Assembly (NCBI GenBank): GCA_028288995.1
Contig: JAQGHF010000005.1
Coordinates: 1-64,000 of the forward strand
DNA from: Candidatus Saccharimonadota bacterium
GTDB taxonomy: Bacteria > Patescibacteriota > Saccharimonadia > Saccharimonadales > Saccharimonadaceae
Direction of reading: 5' to 3'
DNA length: 64,000 bases
The first letter of the stretch is position 1. Each line of letters begins with the position of its first letter. The translations under genes were made by a program, and so were the position numbers. Below are positions 1-8,024 of the stretch, one piece after another. The notes below the pieces were generated by a model. The model was not told where the DNA came from. It made no database searches and saw only the letters and a program-made list of their open reading frames with translations.

Positions 1-70
1 CTGTCGAGAAACGGCTAATACCATCATGGAAGTCGGTGCGTATATAACGAGCGTCATAGAACAATTTCAT
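1..70 (-). CDS. Glycosyltransferase family 4-like, N-terminal fragment
   Basis: Only the first 23 codons lie in the window; the rest continues beyond base 1. The reading begins MKLFYDARYIRTDFHDGISR, which matches the usual opening of GT4 (GT-B fold) glycosyltransferases, where a short beta strand is followed by a YIR..HDGISR motif. A TACAAT box 8 nt upstream suggests a leaderless mRNA. It is divergent from the second glycosyltransferase at 210, so the two may form a glycan-assembly locus. The product's substrate cannot be judged from so short a fragment. Confidence 0.7.
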   Translation of the reverse strand, partial: MKLFYDARYIRTDFHDGISRFST

Positions 71-78
71 ATTTACAC

Positions 79-84
79 ATTGTA
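79..84 (-). promoter_or_regulatory. -10 box of the leftward glycosyltransferase gene
   Basis: TACAAT on the minus strand, ending 8 nt before the ATG at 70. This places the transcription start at or beside the start codon. Confidence 0.5.
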
Positions 85-155
85 CCATGGTCGTGGTGAG
101 CGTAATGACGCGCTGATGGGTACGATGCGCCTTCGGTTTCACACTTCGTCATTTG

Positions 156-179
156 GTTGAGAAAGCTTGCTTTCTCAAC
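156..179. repeat. 24-bp perfect palindrome between divergent genes
   Basis: GTTGAGAAAGC and its exact reverse complement flank a TT/AA centre (11-12 bp arms). It lies between the divergent glycosyltransferase genes, just upstream of the -10 box at 196. No T-tract follows, so an operator or cruciform is as likely as a terminator. Confidence 0.6.
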
Positions 180-192
180 GCTCATTTCCTCG

Positions 193-201
193 TGTTATAA
201 T
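193..201 (+). promoter_or_regulatory. Extended -10 promoter of the GT4 gene
   Basis: TGTTATAAT is a perfect extended -10 element. Its TATAAT (196..201) ends 8 nt before the ATG at 210, predicting a leaderless transcript. No good -35 is seen; the palindrome covers that position. Confidence 0.65.
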
Positions 202-209
202 AAGCCAAT

Positions 210-1382
210 ATGAAAATCCTTATTGCGTCGGATTTACACTATCCGACGATTAACGGCGTTGCAACTTTTGGTCGTACACTTGCGATCGGTCTTGCTGCAC
301 GTGGTCATGAAGTGATGGTGATTGCACCAAGCCAAACCAGTAAAAAATTTAAGGAAGTTGACGTGAATCACGTCGTCGTTCGAACTGCTTCTGTGCCGTT
401 TGTTCCCTACCAAAACTTCCGTATTTCACCGACACCTGGTCGTGAAGTAAAGAAAGCGATCCTTGAATTTGATCCTGACGTCATTCACATTCAAATGTTG
501 ATGTGGATCGGTCAAGCAACGATGAAATATGGTAACAAGTTCGGTATTCCAATTGTCAGTACGAATCATGCGATGCCTGAAAACTTGATGGATAATATCC
601 TACTTCTCGCACCAATTGCGCGCCCGATTAATTTTATGCTGCGTCAATATGGGATGCGCTTCCACTCAAAGGCTGACTACATTACGATGCCAACGAAATC
701 TGCGATAGATATGTTCAGGGCGACAGAGAAAATTACGGTGCCGATGGAAGCTGTCTCAAACGGTATCGACCTCGTCCGTTTCCACCCCAGTAAACCAGGT
801 CCTGAGATTTACGAGAAATTTAAGCTTCCCCAGAATGTGCCGATTATTACGTACGTCGGACGCGTCGATGTCGAGAAGCACTTACCTGTTTTGATAAAAG
901 CGTTTGCTGAAGTTCGAAAGCATCACGATGCGCACTTGATGATCGTTGGATCTGGTCAAGACACATTAAACTTGAAAGAAATTGCCCATGGTCTAGGCGT
1001 GTACGACGATATTACCTTTACCGGTCGTGTTAGCGAAGAGGACAAGGTTTTGCTTCACCAAATTGGAACGGTCTTTGCAATGCCATCCCCTACTGAGCTA
1101 CAAAGTATTGCGACGCTTGAAGCAATGGCGAGCGGTCAACCGGTCGTTGCTGTCGACGCTGGCGCGTTGAAAGAACTGTGCCAGAACGAACGCAACGGCT
1201 ACTTATGTGAGAAAGATGGTGTTGCACAATTTGCTGAAGGTCTTTCACGTATTATTAGTGATCCGAAAGCACGAAAACGGATGAGTGACGAAAGTTTAAC
1301 AATTGCACGTACGCATGACTTAAATACGACACTTGATCGATTTGAAGCAATTTACGAAAGCTTAACGAAGTCCACGACATAA
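210..1382 (+). CDS. Glycosyltransferase family 4 (GT-B fold)
   Basis: A 390-residue cytoplasmic glycosyltransferase of the GT4 family, which transfers a sugar from a nucleotide donor, often to a lipid or glycan. The N-terminal Rossmann domain opens with an IASDLHYPTINGVATFGRTL-type acceptor loop. The C-terminal half has YVGRVDVEKH and the EX7E motif (E296 and E304, in the PSPTELQSIATLEA stretch) that binds the donor. It resembles the mannosyl/glucosyltransferases (PimB, MgtA or diglucosyl-diacylglycerol synthase type) of glycolipid synthesis, but the substrate cannot be fixed. The last 31 bases overlap the convergent hydrolase gene. The start at 210 fits the -10 box 8 nt upstream. Confidence 0.9.
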   Translation: MKILIASDLHYPTINGVATFGRTLAIGLAARGHEVMVIAPSQTSKKFKEVDVNHVVVRTASVPFVPYQNFRISPTPGREVKKAILEFDPDVIHIQMLMWIGQATMKYGNKFGIPIVSTNHAMPENLMDNILLLAPIARPINFMLRQYGMRFHSKADYITMPTKSAIDMFRATEKITVPMEAVSNGIDLVRFHPSKPGPEIYEKFKLPQNVPIITYVGRVDVEKHLPVLIKAFAEVRKHHDAHLMIVGSGQDTLNLKEIAHGLGVYDDITFTGRVSEEDKVLLHQIGTVFAMPSPTELQSIATLEAMASGQPVVAVDAGALKELCQNERNGYLCEKDGVAQFAEGLSRIISDPKARKRMSDESLTIARTHDLNTTLDRFEAIYESLTKSTT

Positions 1383-2131
1383 GACGCCACCTGATCTGGT
1401 GTCTCGTAGTGCGTAAGATGTCCTACATGTTCAATAATTTCTAACTTTGCATGAGGAATGAGCTCTTGGAGCTCTTTTTGTTTTGCGAGCGGTGTAATAT
1501 CGTCCTTTGTTCCCACAATTAATAATGTCGGTGTGGTAATTTTTTTCGCAAAGTCTCGAACACTGTGGTTAACAGAAGTAGCAAACGCTTCGGACACTGA
1601 TTCAGAGGTATGGAAAAGGCTGAAATACTGGTGATGTTGATCGTCGATGTACGTACGTAATGCTTTGTCTTTTGTCTTTGTCATCGTTTTGCTCATAATA
1701 TTCACGACCATAGGTGAAGAAAGCCATTTGTGTGACAGCTTGTTCGGGAGCTTTGTGCCCAGCCAGTAATAAAACACGGCTAACTTCGTCAGAAGACCGC
1801 GTGGTCCTTCAAGCGCTGGTGCGCCAATCGGATTCACTAATATCAACTTTTCGATCGTATCGTGATATTTTGCTGCGTATGCTGCAGTGACAATGCTGCC
1901 AAACGAATGACCAAGAAGAATCGGTGGATTCTTAAGATTCTGGTGCTGTATGAACTGCGCAAGCCAGGTAACGTACGCATCCAGGTCATAGCGAGGCAAC
2001 GTATCGCCCTCTGCAAATCCTGGAAGATCAGGAATAATGACCGTGAACCCCTCAAGGTGTTTTGCGATGAGCTCAAGGCCGTGATGTGTGCCACGGAAAC
2101 CGTGAATAAGAATAATTGTCTGCTTGGTCAT
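1352..2131 (-). CDS. Alpha/beta hydrolase
   Basis: A 259-residue soluble alpha/beta-hydrolase. The oxyanion region LIHGFRG is at residues 8-14, the nucleophile elbow GHSFGS has Ser76, a GTKDD segment near 210 carries the acid, and His238 lies in HVGHL, giving a complete Ser-Asp-His triad. It is of the epoxide-hydrolase/lipase-like size class, and the substrate is unknown. It overlaps the 3' end of the GT4 gene by 31 bp on the other strand. The glutaredoxin-like gene lies 22 bp upstream on the same strand, so both may be cotranscribed. Confidence 0.88.
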   Translation of the reverse strand: MTKQTIILIHGFRGTHHGLELIAKHLEGFTVIIPDLPGFAEGDTLPRYDLDAYVTWLAQFIQHQNLKNPPILLGHSFGSIVTAAYAAKYHDTIEKLILVNPIGAPALEGPRGLLTKLAVFYYWLGTKLPNKLSHKWLSSPMVVNIMSKTMTKTKDKALRTYIDDQHHQYFSLFHTSESVSEAFATSVNHSVRDFAKKITTPTLLIVGTKDDITPLAKQKELQELIPHAKLEIIEHVGHLTHYETPDQVASYVVDFVKLS

Positions 2132-2153
2132 TTATTCAAGTATAACGTAAAGA

Positions 2154-2432
2154 CTACACAGCGACTGGTTGGATGCCGTGAGCCTTGATCGCGTCCTGAA
2201 TTTTTGGACGGTCAAAACCGAGAATCATATCGCCTGCTACATCTGTGACAGGAACGCCGCGGAAGTCGCCGTTGATCTTTTTCATAAGCTCGTCGTTTGC
2301 TTCTGGATCTGCTTCGATATCCTTTGCGATATAAGGAATACCGAGTTTGTCGAGCCACTGCATTTCAGTGTGGCAAAAGGCGCACCAGCTGGTGCGGTAG
2401 ATTGTGATTTGTGGACTAGTTGTTTCAGCCAT
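2154..2432 (-). CDS. Glutaredoxin-like (mycoredoxin-type) protein
   Basis: A 92-residue thioredoxin-fold protein. The active site is WCAFC (Cys17, Cys20), followed by the GVPVTDV segment holding the cis-proline and by GFDRPKI, typical of the NrdH/mycoredoxin group. It probably reduces disulfides or mixed thiol disulfides in the cytosol. The start at 2432 is preceded by an AAGGGGA-like ribosome binding site. It is transcribed toward the hydrolase gene. The acidic active-site surroundings look closer to actinobacterial mycoredoxins than to classical glutaredoxins, which is an inference from motif wording only. Confidence 0.85.
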   Translation of the reverse strand: MAETTSPQITIYRTSWCAFCHTEMQWLDKLGIPYIAKDIEADPEANDELMKKINGDFRGVPVTDVAGDMILGFDRPKIQDAIKAHGIQPVAV

Positions 2433-2576
2433 GGTATATCCCCTTTAAGTATAGTGGTACGTTTTCCGTACTGTCACTATACATTGTACAGTAATATGAG
2501 CGTAAGTAAATAGCCTACGACTACTACGCTTATGCTACAATAATCAGAAGAGAATTTATAGGGTTGGCTGATAAAT

Positions 2577-5500
2577 ATGCATGTAATGAGGCGACAAAAA
2601 ACATCTAAAGCGTTTGCGCTGCCTACTGTTCTTATTGCTTCTATCGTTTTATTGATGATACTAGCCGTATCTGTTACTGCGACTGTGGCCGTTCGTACGA
2701 CACTTATGAATCAGTATTATGTCCAGCTTGCACAAGTTGCCGGTGAGTCCGGTGTTGCCTATGCCAAAGCCTGCCTCGCAGCCAATGGAAATGTGCCACA
2801 ATGGACTGACGTCAAACCGCTCACTCCTGCAACGGACTGTTCGGGAAATCTTATTCTTTCACCAACCGTTAAAGCACTGGTTGTTGGTGGTGGTGGTTCT
2901 GGCGGTGGTACAGCCGGCGGTGGTGGTGCTGGAGGGTATCTCTATAACGACAGCGTTACTGTTAGTGCGACGTCATATCCTGTGACTGTGGGCGCCGGTG
3001 GCGCCGCACCTGGTAATAGTGCCTCGAACGGAAACGTCGGTGGCGTCTCGTCATTTGGTGGTTTGAATGCTAACGGTGGTGGTTATGGCGCAACTCATGG
3101 TGGTAATGTCGGTGGAAACGGCGGTTCTGGTGGCGGTGGCGGTATGTTAAGTAATGCAACCGGTGTTGGTGGTGCCGGCGGCGTAGGAAATCAAGGGAAC
3201 AACGGTGGTTTGGCGCCATCCATTTCTGGCTGGGTAGGAAATAACGGCGGCGGCGGCGGCGCCGGAGGTCCTGGTGGTGCCGGAGGAAATACAGCCGGTA
3301 CGGCTGCTGGTGGTGCCGGAGTTACGAATAATATTACGGGATCGATGGTCTACTATGCTGCAGGCGGCGGCGGCGGTGAGGTTAATGGAAGCTATGTCGG
3401 TGCCGGTGGTTCGGGTATTGGTGGTTCAGGACAAGTTGATACTGTTGGTACTGCCGGTGTACCAAATACAGGTTCTGGTGGCGGTGGCGGATCTTATAAC
3501 GGTAGCTATTTGTCGGGTGGCGCTGGTGGCTCTGGAGTTGTTATCATCTCTTACCCCGTGAACAGTGGTATTATTGCGACCGGCGGAGCGATTACAACCT
3601 CTGGCGGAAACAAGATTCATAAATTTACGACGTCGGGCACATTTACTGTCACTTCTGCCGGAAGTGCAAGTTGTCCTTCAGATTCTCGATGTTCAGTGAC
3701 GGTAAATGGCAATGTTCGTAGTTCATTTAATGTGCCAAAACCGACGGTTGATGCGAACGGTCAAGCAATTACTATTCCGAATAGTGGCTATGTTGAGGTA
3801 ACGCGTACATCGAATGGTTCAGTGTGGCGAACCTATAAGCAACCGAATGTTCAGAACGCAGTCGTGCCAGATCTATGTTCGGGAAATGCGACGACAGCAA
3901 GAGGTTGGAATGCTGCAGTCAAAACAACCCAACAAGATGCCCTTGCATCGGCTTCTACCGCGCAGACGATTAGTTTGGCTGATGCCACAATAAACACCGG
4001 GGTAATATATTTCAGGAAAGACTTTAATGCCAGCGATACTGCATCATATGATGTCAACATTTATACATCTAGTTCTCAGGATATTGCTGCGACCTATATC
4101 GATGGTCAGTTGATCACGACTGCTTCGGGCGAATTATCAACAGCATCGACAACACTGACCGCTGGATGTCATACGATGGTTGTTCAGTTGACTAATGATG
4201 CGTATCTTCCGCGAGCCTCTCGCTTTACGGCGTCTTTGACAAGACCTGGTGCGGCAACTCCTGTGGTTGTTTCAAATCCAACATGGCGTGTCACAGCTGG
4301 TGATCCAGCCCATTATTCATCATCAAGTTATTACGAATCTCCAAGTGCTTGGGAACAGGTATATGATTTTGGTGTATGGAACAACACGGCTTTACCTTGG
4401 GGCGGTGCACCAGGTAACTGGCAAAGTGTTTCAGGTGATAGCCTTGCCGAGTATATCTCGACGCAATACAGTTCGGGTGGAACAAATCGTCCAGGTGACT
4501 CGTATGCTTGGTTTAGAGATCCGCAGCCTTTTACGACCGCTACCGCAACAACCGTGAGGGTTACGAATTACTGCGATGACCAATGTAATCTTTACCTCGA
4601 TGGAAATCTGGTGATGAGTCCGACCTCGGGTTCGGGGATTAACTCAAAATCTATAAGCGTTCAGCCTGGAACACACACCTTTGGTATTCGCCTCTACAAT
4701 GCGCCTACCGGGAACGTTGGTGCAGTTCTGTTCGCTGCAGTGGACTTGACTACGAATCAGGTGTTGGATCGAAGTAGTCCAAACTGGGATGCAACCACCA
4801 GCTGGTCTTCGGCTAACGTCGAACCGTACTCGTATGATGCAACGTATATCCCTACTCCAGTTGTACAAAAAACTGCCAATGCAAAGCTACTTGTTGTCGG
4901 TGGCGGTGGTGGTGGCGGGTCTGACATGGGTGGCGGTGGTGGTGCCGGTGGCGTCGTGTATAACGCCGCATATCCCCTATCTACTGGAACATATAATGTC
5001 ACGGTTGGTGCGGGTGGTCCTGGTGCGCCTGCAGGGATTAGTCAGGTGCGTGGCTATAACGGAGGCAATTCCCTCTTTGGCACTACTCGTGCATTAGGTG
5101 GTGGCGGTGGCGGGTCTGAGTACTCAACAAATGCTTCGCCTCCAGGCGCGGGTGCTTCTGCCGGCGGTAGTGCGGGATGTAATCAGAATCTTTATGCAGG
5201 ATTTGTTATTAGTCAAGGTAATGGAAGTGCCGGAACACCAGGGTGCTATTACCCTACTGGTGGTGGTGGTGCCGGTGGTCCTGGTGCGGCTAACCCCGGT
5301 ACTGGTGGTGTTGGTATTTCAAATAATATCTTGGGAACGACTTACTTCTTTGGTGGCGGTGGCGGTGGTTCTGGGTACAGTGGTAACGGCGGTAATGGTG
5401 GTAACGGCGGTGGTGGTGGTGGCGCTGTGGGAGCAACTACTGGTGGATCGGGCATCAATGCCGGTTCAGCTGGCGGCGGCGGAACGGCCGGTATACAAAC

Positions 5501-5741
5501 CAACAAGCCCGGTGGTAACGGCGGTCCATTAACCGGCGGTGGCGGTGGTGGCGGTTCGCACTATAACTTAACCAACAATGGCGGTAATGGTGGAAGCGGT
5601 GTCGTCGTCGTATCCTTTCCAACTGGGACACTGAGCGTTTTAGCGGTCATTGGAGGAAGTGATGTATCGTCGAGCACTCCAGGGTTTACTACCTTCATGT
5701 TTTCCTCAAATGGATACATAACGATTAATGGGGTCAACTAG
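2577..5741 (+). CDS. Glycine-rich pilin-like surface protein
   Basis: A 1054-residue secreted or surface protein. Residues about 12-40 form a prepilin-like segment (KAFALPTVLIASIVLLMILA) and the following helix resembles the PilX-type minor pilin N-terminus, with Ala in place of the usual Gly at the cleavage site. Two large Gly/Asn/Ser-rich blocks (about 100-320 and 765-1030) each begin with LLVVGGGG or ALVVGGGG and contain YNVTVGAGG-like units, as in the glycine-rich domain of Patescibacteria surface proteins. Between them lie beta-rich segments with paired cysteines, and two parts resemble PA14-like folds. A TACAAT box is present at about 2535. An alternative start is the ATG at 2586. Its role (adhesion or pilus tip) is inferred. 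Confidence 0.8.
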   Translation: MHVMRRQKTSKAFALPTVLIASIVLLMILAVSVTATVAVRTTLMNQYYVQLAQVAGESGVAYAKACLAANGNVPQWTDVKPLTPATDCSGNLILSPTVKALVVGGGGSGGGTAGGGGAGGYLYNDSVTVSATSYPVTVGAGGAAPGNSASNGNVGGVSSFGGLNANGGGYGATHGGNVGGNGGSGGGGGMLSNATGVGGAGGVGNQGNNGGLAPSISGWVGNNGGGGGAGGPGGAGGNTAGTAAGGAGVTNNITGSMVYYAAGGGGGEVNGSYVGAGGSGIGGSGQVDTVGTAGVPNTGSGGGGGSYNGSYLSGGAGGSGVVIISYPVNSGIIATGGAITTSGGNKIHKFTTSGTFTVTSAGSASCPSDSRCSVTVNGNVRSSFNVPKPTVDANGQAITIPNSGYVEVTRTSNGSVWRTYKQPNVQNAVVPDLCSGNATTARGWNAAVKTTQQDALASASTAQTISLADATINTGVIYFRKDFNASDTASYDVNIYTSSSQDIAATYIDGQLITTASGELSTASTTLTAGCHTMVVQLTNDAYLPRASRFTASLTRPGAATPVVVSNPTWRVTAGDPAHYSSSSYYESPSAWEQVYDFGVWNNTALPWGGAPGNWQSVSGDSLAEYISTQYSSGGTNRPGDSYAWFRDPQPFTTATATTVRVTNYCDDQCNLYLDGNLVMSPTSGSGINSKSISVQPGTHTFGIRLYNAPTGNVGAVLFAAVDLTTNQVLDRSSPNWDATTSWSSANVEPYSYDATYIPTPVVQKTANAKLLVVGGGGGGGSDMGGGGGAGGVVYNAAYPLSTGTYNVTVGAGGPGAPAGISQVRGYNGGNSLFGTTRALGGGGGGSEYSTNASPPGAGASAGGSAGCNQNLYAGFVISQGNGSAGTPGCYYPTGGGGAGGPGAANPGTGGVGISNNILGTTYFFGGGGGGSGYSGNGGNGGNGGGGGGAVGATTGGSGINAGSAGGGGTAGIQTNKPGGNGGPLTGGGGGGGSHYNLTNNGGNGGSGVVVVSFPTGTLSVLAVIGGSDVSSSTPGFTTFMFSSNGYITINGVN

Positions 5742-5753
5742 TATCACCTGTCC

Positions 5754-5782
5754 TGTACAACTCCCCTAGCCTCTGTTACAAT
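5754..5782 (+). promoter_or_regulatory. Promoter of the ATP synthase operon
   Basis: TGTACA (5754..5759), 17 nt, TACAAT (5777..5782), then 9 nt to the ATG of the first gene at 5792. The layout predicts a leaderless or near-leaderless mRNA for the whole atp operon. Confidence 0.6.
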
Positions 5783-5791
5783 GAGGCTCAT

Positions 5792-6034
5792 ATGGGTGAG
5801 TCGCCACAACCAATGAAGACAAAAACGACGGTACAGGCCGTCCTTTTGTTGGCAACCACTGCACTCGACGCAACCTGGCGGACACTCGTGCCTGGAATCG
5901 TTGGAACGGTGCTGGGAATCATGGCCGACCACGCGCTCCACACAACACCACTCATAACAATTACAGGATTGGTTCTTGGAATCGCACTATCTGCGTATCT
6001 GATTTACCGACTATTTAAGGCGCTTCAACGATGA
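5792..6034 (+). CDS. atpI: AtpI-like ATP synthase assembly protein
   Basis: An 80-residue membrane protein with two hydrophobic helices (about 30-50 and 53-75) separated by a short HTT turn. Its position directly before atpB and its size fit the AtpI/AtpQ family, which helps assemble the c-ring. Sequence conservation in this family is weak, so the call relies largely on position. The TGA stop overlaps the atpB ATG (ATGA), which implies translational coupling. An internal ATG at 5813 is an alternative start, but the -10 box spacing favours 5792. Confidence 0.7.
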   Translation: MGESPQPMKTKTTVQAVLLLATTALDATWRTLVPGIVGTVLGIMADHALHTTPLITITGLVLGIALSAYLIYRLFKALQR

Positions 6035-6810
6035 TTTCTGGGTTCGCTGCATTTGATCTGCATGTGAGTATTGGCGCTCAAACGCTCTTTACGATTTTTG
6101 GATTCGATGTCACGAACGCACTGCTCACCGGTCTTGTTGGTGTTATCATCACGGTCGCTGTTTTGGTGTACGTTGCCCTCAGCGTAAAACGTGGTAAGTA
6201 CAACCGCTTTATCGGCTTGGTGCAATGGGTGTTTGAAGGTCTTCTTCATCAAATCAACGACATTATCCCTGATAAAAAATTAGCAAAGAAAATGACGCCA
6301 CTGGCTATTACTATCTTCTTTGTCGTGATGTTTAATTACTGGTTAAGTCTGCTTCCTGGTCTTGATTCAATTAAAGTTAATGGTGTGCCAATTTTGCGTA
6401 GTGCAGCGGCGGACTTAAACTTCACCCTTGCACTGGCAATTATTACTGTCGTGACAGTTCAAATGTATGCCATCAAGTACCTTGGCGTCTTTGGTAATGC
6501 GAAACGCTACATTCGTAACCCATTCAAAAACCCGGTCGGTGCATTCGAGGGGGCACTTGAAATTATTGGAGAGTTTAGCCGTGGCGTTGCCCTCGCACTT
6601 CGACTTTTCGGTAATGCGTTTGCCGGTGAAATTCTTTTAATCGTGATCTTGTTGCTCACGAGTTATGTCGCAAGTGTCGTGTTGCCGGTCTTCATGCTCT
6701 TTGAGCTGTTCATCGGCTTTATCCAAGCGTATGTGTTCTTTGTGTTAACGCTTATCTTTACCTCACTTGCCGTCACGCACGAGGATGAACATGACAAGCA
6801 GACAGCATAA
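6031..6810 (+). CDS. atpB: F1Fo ATP synthase subunit a
   Basis: A 259-residue integral membrane subunit forming the proton half-channels next to the c-ring. Arg191 in ALALRLFGNAFAGE is the essential arginine (E. coli Arg210 equivalent). Five or six hydrophobic segments are visible, and the C-terminal helix carries the FIQAYVFFVLTLIF signature. It starts in the ATGA overlap with atpI and is followed 50 bp later by atpE, which has its own AAGGAG site. Length is normal for the family. Confidence 0.97.
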   Translation: MISGFAAFDLHVSIGAQTLFTIFGFDVTNALLTGLVGVIITVAVLVYVALSVKRGKYNRFIGLVQWVFEGLLHQINDIIPDKKLAKKMTPLAITIFFVVMFNYWLSLLPGLDSIKVNGVPILRSAAADLNFTLALAIITVVTVQMYAIKYLGVFGNAKRYIRNPFKNPVGAFEGALEIIGEFSRGVALALRLFGNAFAGEILLIVILLLTSYVASVVLPVFMLFELFIGFIQAYVFFVLTLIFTSLAVTHEDEHDKQTA

Positions 6811-6860
6811 AGAATGCTATAATCAAAGTAATTCAAAGAAAATGAAATAAGGAGAAATTT

Positions 6861-7073
6861 ATGAATCAACTAGCATTTGTACTCGGCTATGCCCTACCGG
6901 CACTTGGTGCAGCAATTGGTATTGGTATTACAGCAATGGGAGCATTGAATGCGTTTGGTCGCAACCCAGAAAAGCTCGCAGAAATCCGTACACTAATGAT
7001 CCTTGGTATCGTGTTCGCCGACTCACTCGCGTTCATTGGTATCATCGTGGCAATTATCTCGAAGTATATCTAG
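6861..7073 (+). CDS. atpE: F1Fo ATP synthase subunit c
   Basis: A 70-residue double-helix hairpin that oligomerises into the rotor ring. The polar loop FGRNPE (32-37) faces F1, and the ion-binding carboxylate is Asp54 in VFADSLAF, where most bacteria have Glu. No Na+-binding signature is obvious (the TM1 position expected to be Gln is not), so proton coupling is inferred. AAGGAG lies 7 nt before the ATG. The glycine-rich helix 1 (ALGAAIGIGITAMGA) is typical. Confidence 0.97.
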   Translation: MNQLAFVLGYALPALGAAIGIGITAMGALNAFGRNPEKLAEIRTLMILGIVFADSLAFIGIIVAIISKYI

Positions 7074-7083
7074 GAGTTATTTA

Positions 7084-7611
7084 GTGCAGAATGTAACACA
7101 AGTAGCAGCAAGTCAGGGTAATATTTTCGCCAGTCTCGGTATTGACTGGAAGGCGTTGATTTTGCAAATTATTGCCTTCTTGCTTCTGGTGTTTGTTCTT
7201 GGTAAGTGGGTATATCCATGGTTGATGAAGTCAGTCGACGAGCGTCAGGCTGGTATTGAAGCGGCTGCAAAAGCAACCGCCGAAGCCCAGAAATCTGCCG
7301 AAGCGAACAAAGAAGCAGTTGCGCAGTTACTTGCGCAGGCACGTAAAGAAGCAAACGAAATCATCGGTACTGCGAAACTTGAATCTGCTGAGATGGTCAG
7401 TACGAGTGAAAAGAAAGCGCAAAAAATTGCCGAGCGCATTGCAAAAGATGCACACGAGCAACTTGATAAAGATGTCGTGAATGCACGCAAAGTTTTGTAT
7501 AACGACACATTAGAACTAGTAGGTCTTGCAACCGAAAAAATCATTGCACAGAAACTTGATAAGAAGACCGACGGTGAGCTTATTGACGCTGTCGTAAAGG
7601 CTGCAAAGTAA
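7084..7611 (+). CDS. atpF: F1Fo ATP synthase subunit b
   Basis: A 175-residue peripheral-stalk subunit. I place the start at the GTG at 7084, because AGGAG lies 7 nt upstream, overlapping the atpE stop; longer readings run into atpE. One membrane helix (about 19-40, LILQIIAFLLLVFVLGKWVY) is followed by a long charged, alanine-rich helix that dimerises. The stop overlaps the atpH start (TAATG). Length is close to the family norm. Confidence 0.94.
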   Translation: MQNVTQVAASQGNIFASLGIDWKALILQIIAFLLLVFVLGKWVYPWLMKSVDERQAGIEAAAKATAEAQKSAEANKEAVAQLLAQARKEANEIIGTAKLESAEMVSTSEKKAQKIAERIAKDAHEQLDKDVVNARKVLYNDTLELVGLATEKIIAQKLDKKTDGELIDAVVKAAK

Positions 7612-8012
7612 TGCCTGGTCGTCTTTCTCGTCGCGCTGTGGCGGAATATGTGGCGACCAGCCTCGTTGAGGGTAAGAGTAAGAAATTGCTTTTCCAGCAA
7701 CTCGCTGCCTACCTTATAAATACACAGCGAACAAAAGAGCTTGAACTCATTGTCCGTGATATCGAGTTCAGCCTCGCAGAGAAAGGCGTCATACAGGCAT
7801 CCATCGTTTCAGCGTTTGATCTGACTGCTGAAACCAAGAAGGCACTCGAAGCATTTGTGAAGACACAGACGAAAGCAACGCAGGTATCGTTATCAAACAT
7901 GGTTGATCCGAGTGTCCTTGGTGGGGTGAAAATCACTGTTCCGGGTCGTGAACTTGATCAAACCGTTGCCCATCAATTGACCGTATTAAAGACTAGATTC
8001 AAGAAAGCCTAA
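7611..8012 (+). CDS. atpH: F1Fo ATP synthase subunit delta
   Basis: A 133-residue stalk subunit that joins subunit b to the top of F1. It is shorter than the usual 175-180 residues: the N-terminal six-helix domain appears reduced, while the C-terminal part (VDPSVLGGVKITVPGRELDQTV) keeps the family signature. It starts one base before the atpF stop ends and is followed by atpA after 12 bp. The short form may be a lineage trait rather than a truncation, since neighbouring genes are intact. Confidence 0.88.
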   Translation: MPGRLSRRAVAEYVATSLVEGKSKKLLFQQLAAYLINTQRTKELELIVRDIEFSLAEKGVIQASIVSAFDLTAETKKALEAFVKTQTKATQVSLSNMVDPSVLGGVKITVPGRELDQTVAHQLTVLKTRFKKA

Positions 8013-8024
8013 AGGAAAAATATT

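Noticed and set aside
2880..5620. Tandem-repeat or CRISPR-like array in the Gly-rich gene
   Set aside because: The repetition is glycine codons within an intact reading frame; there are no regular repeats and spacers. No CRISPR array is seen anywhere in the window.
6032..6034. TGA read as glycine (SR1/Gracilibacteria code)
   Set aside because: TGA ends atpI exactly in an ATGA overlap with atpB, and other genes end normally at TGA without conserved sequence beyond it.
7003..7083. N-terminal extension of atpF into atpE
   Set aside because: It overlaps the well-conserved atpE coding sequence; the GTG at 7084 has a proper AGGAG site.
7245..7700. Antisense frame opposite atpF/atpH
   Set aside because: It is the Ser/Ala/Phe-rich shadow of the alanine- and lysine-rich subunit b helix, without start signals.
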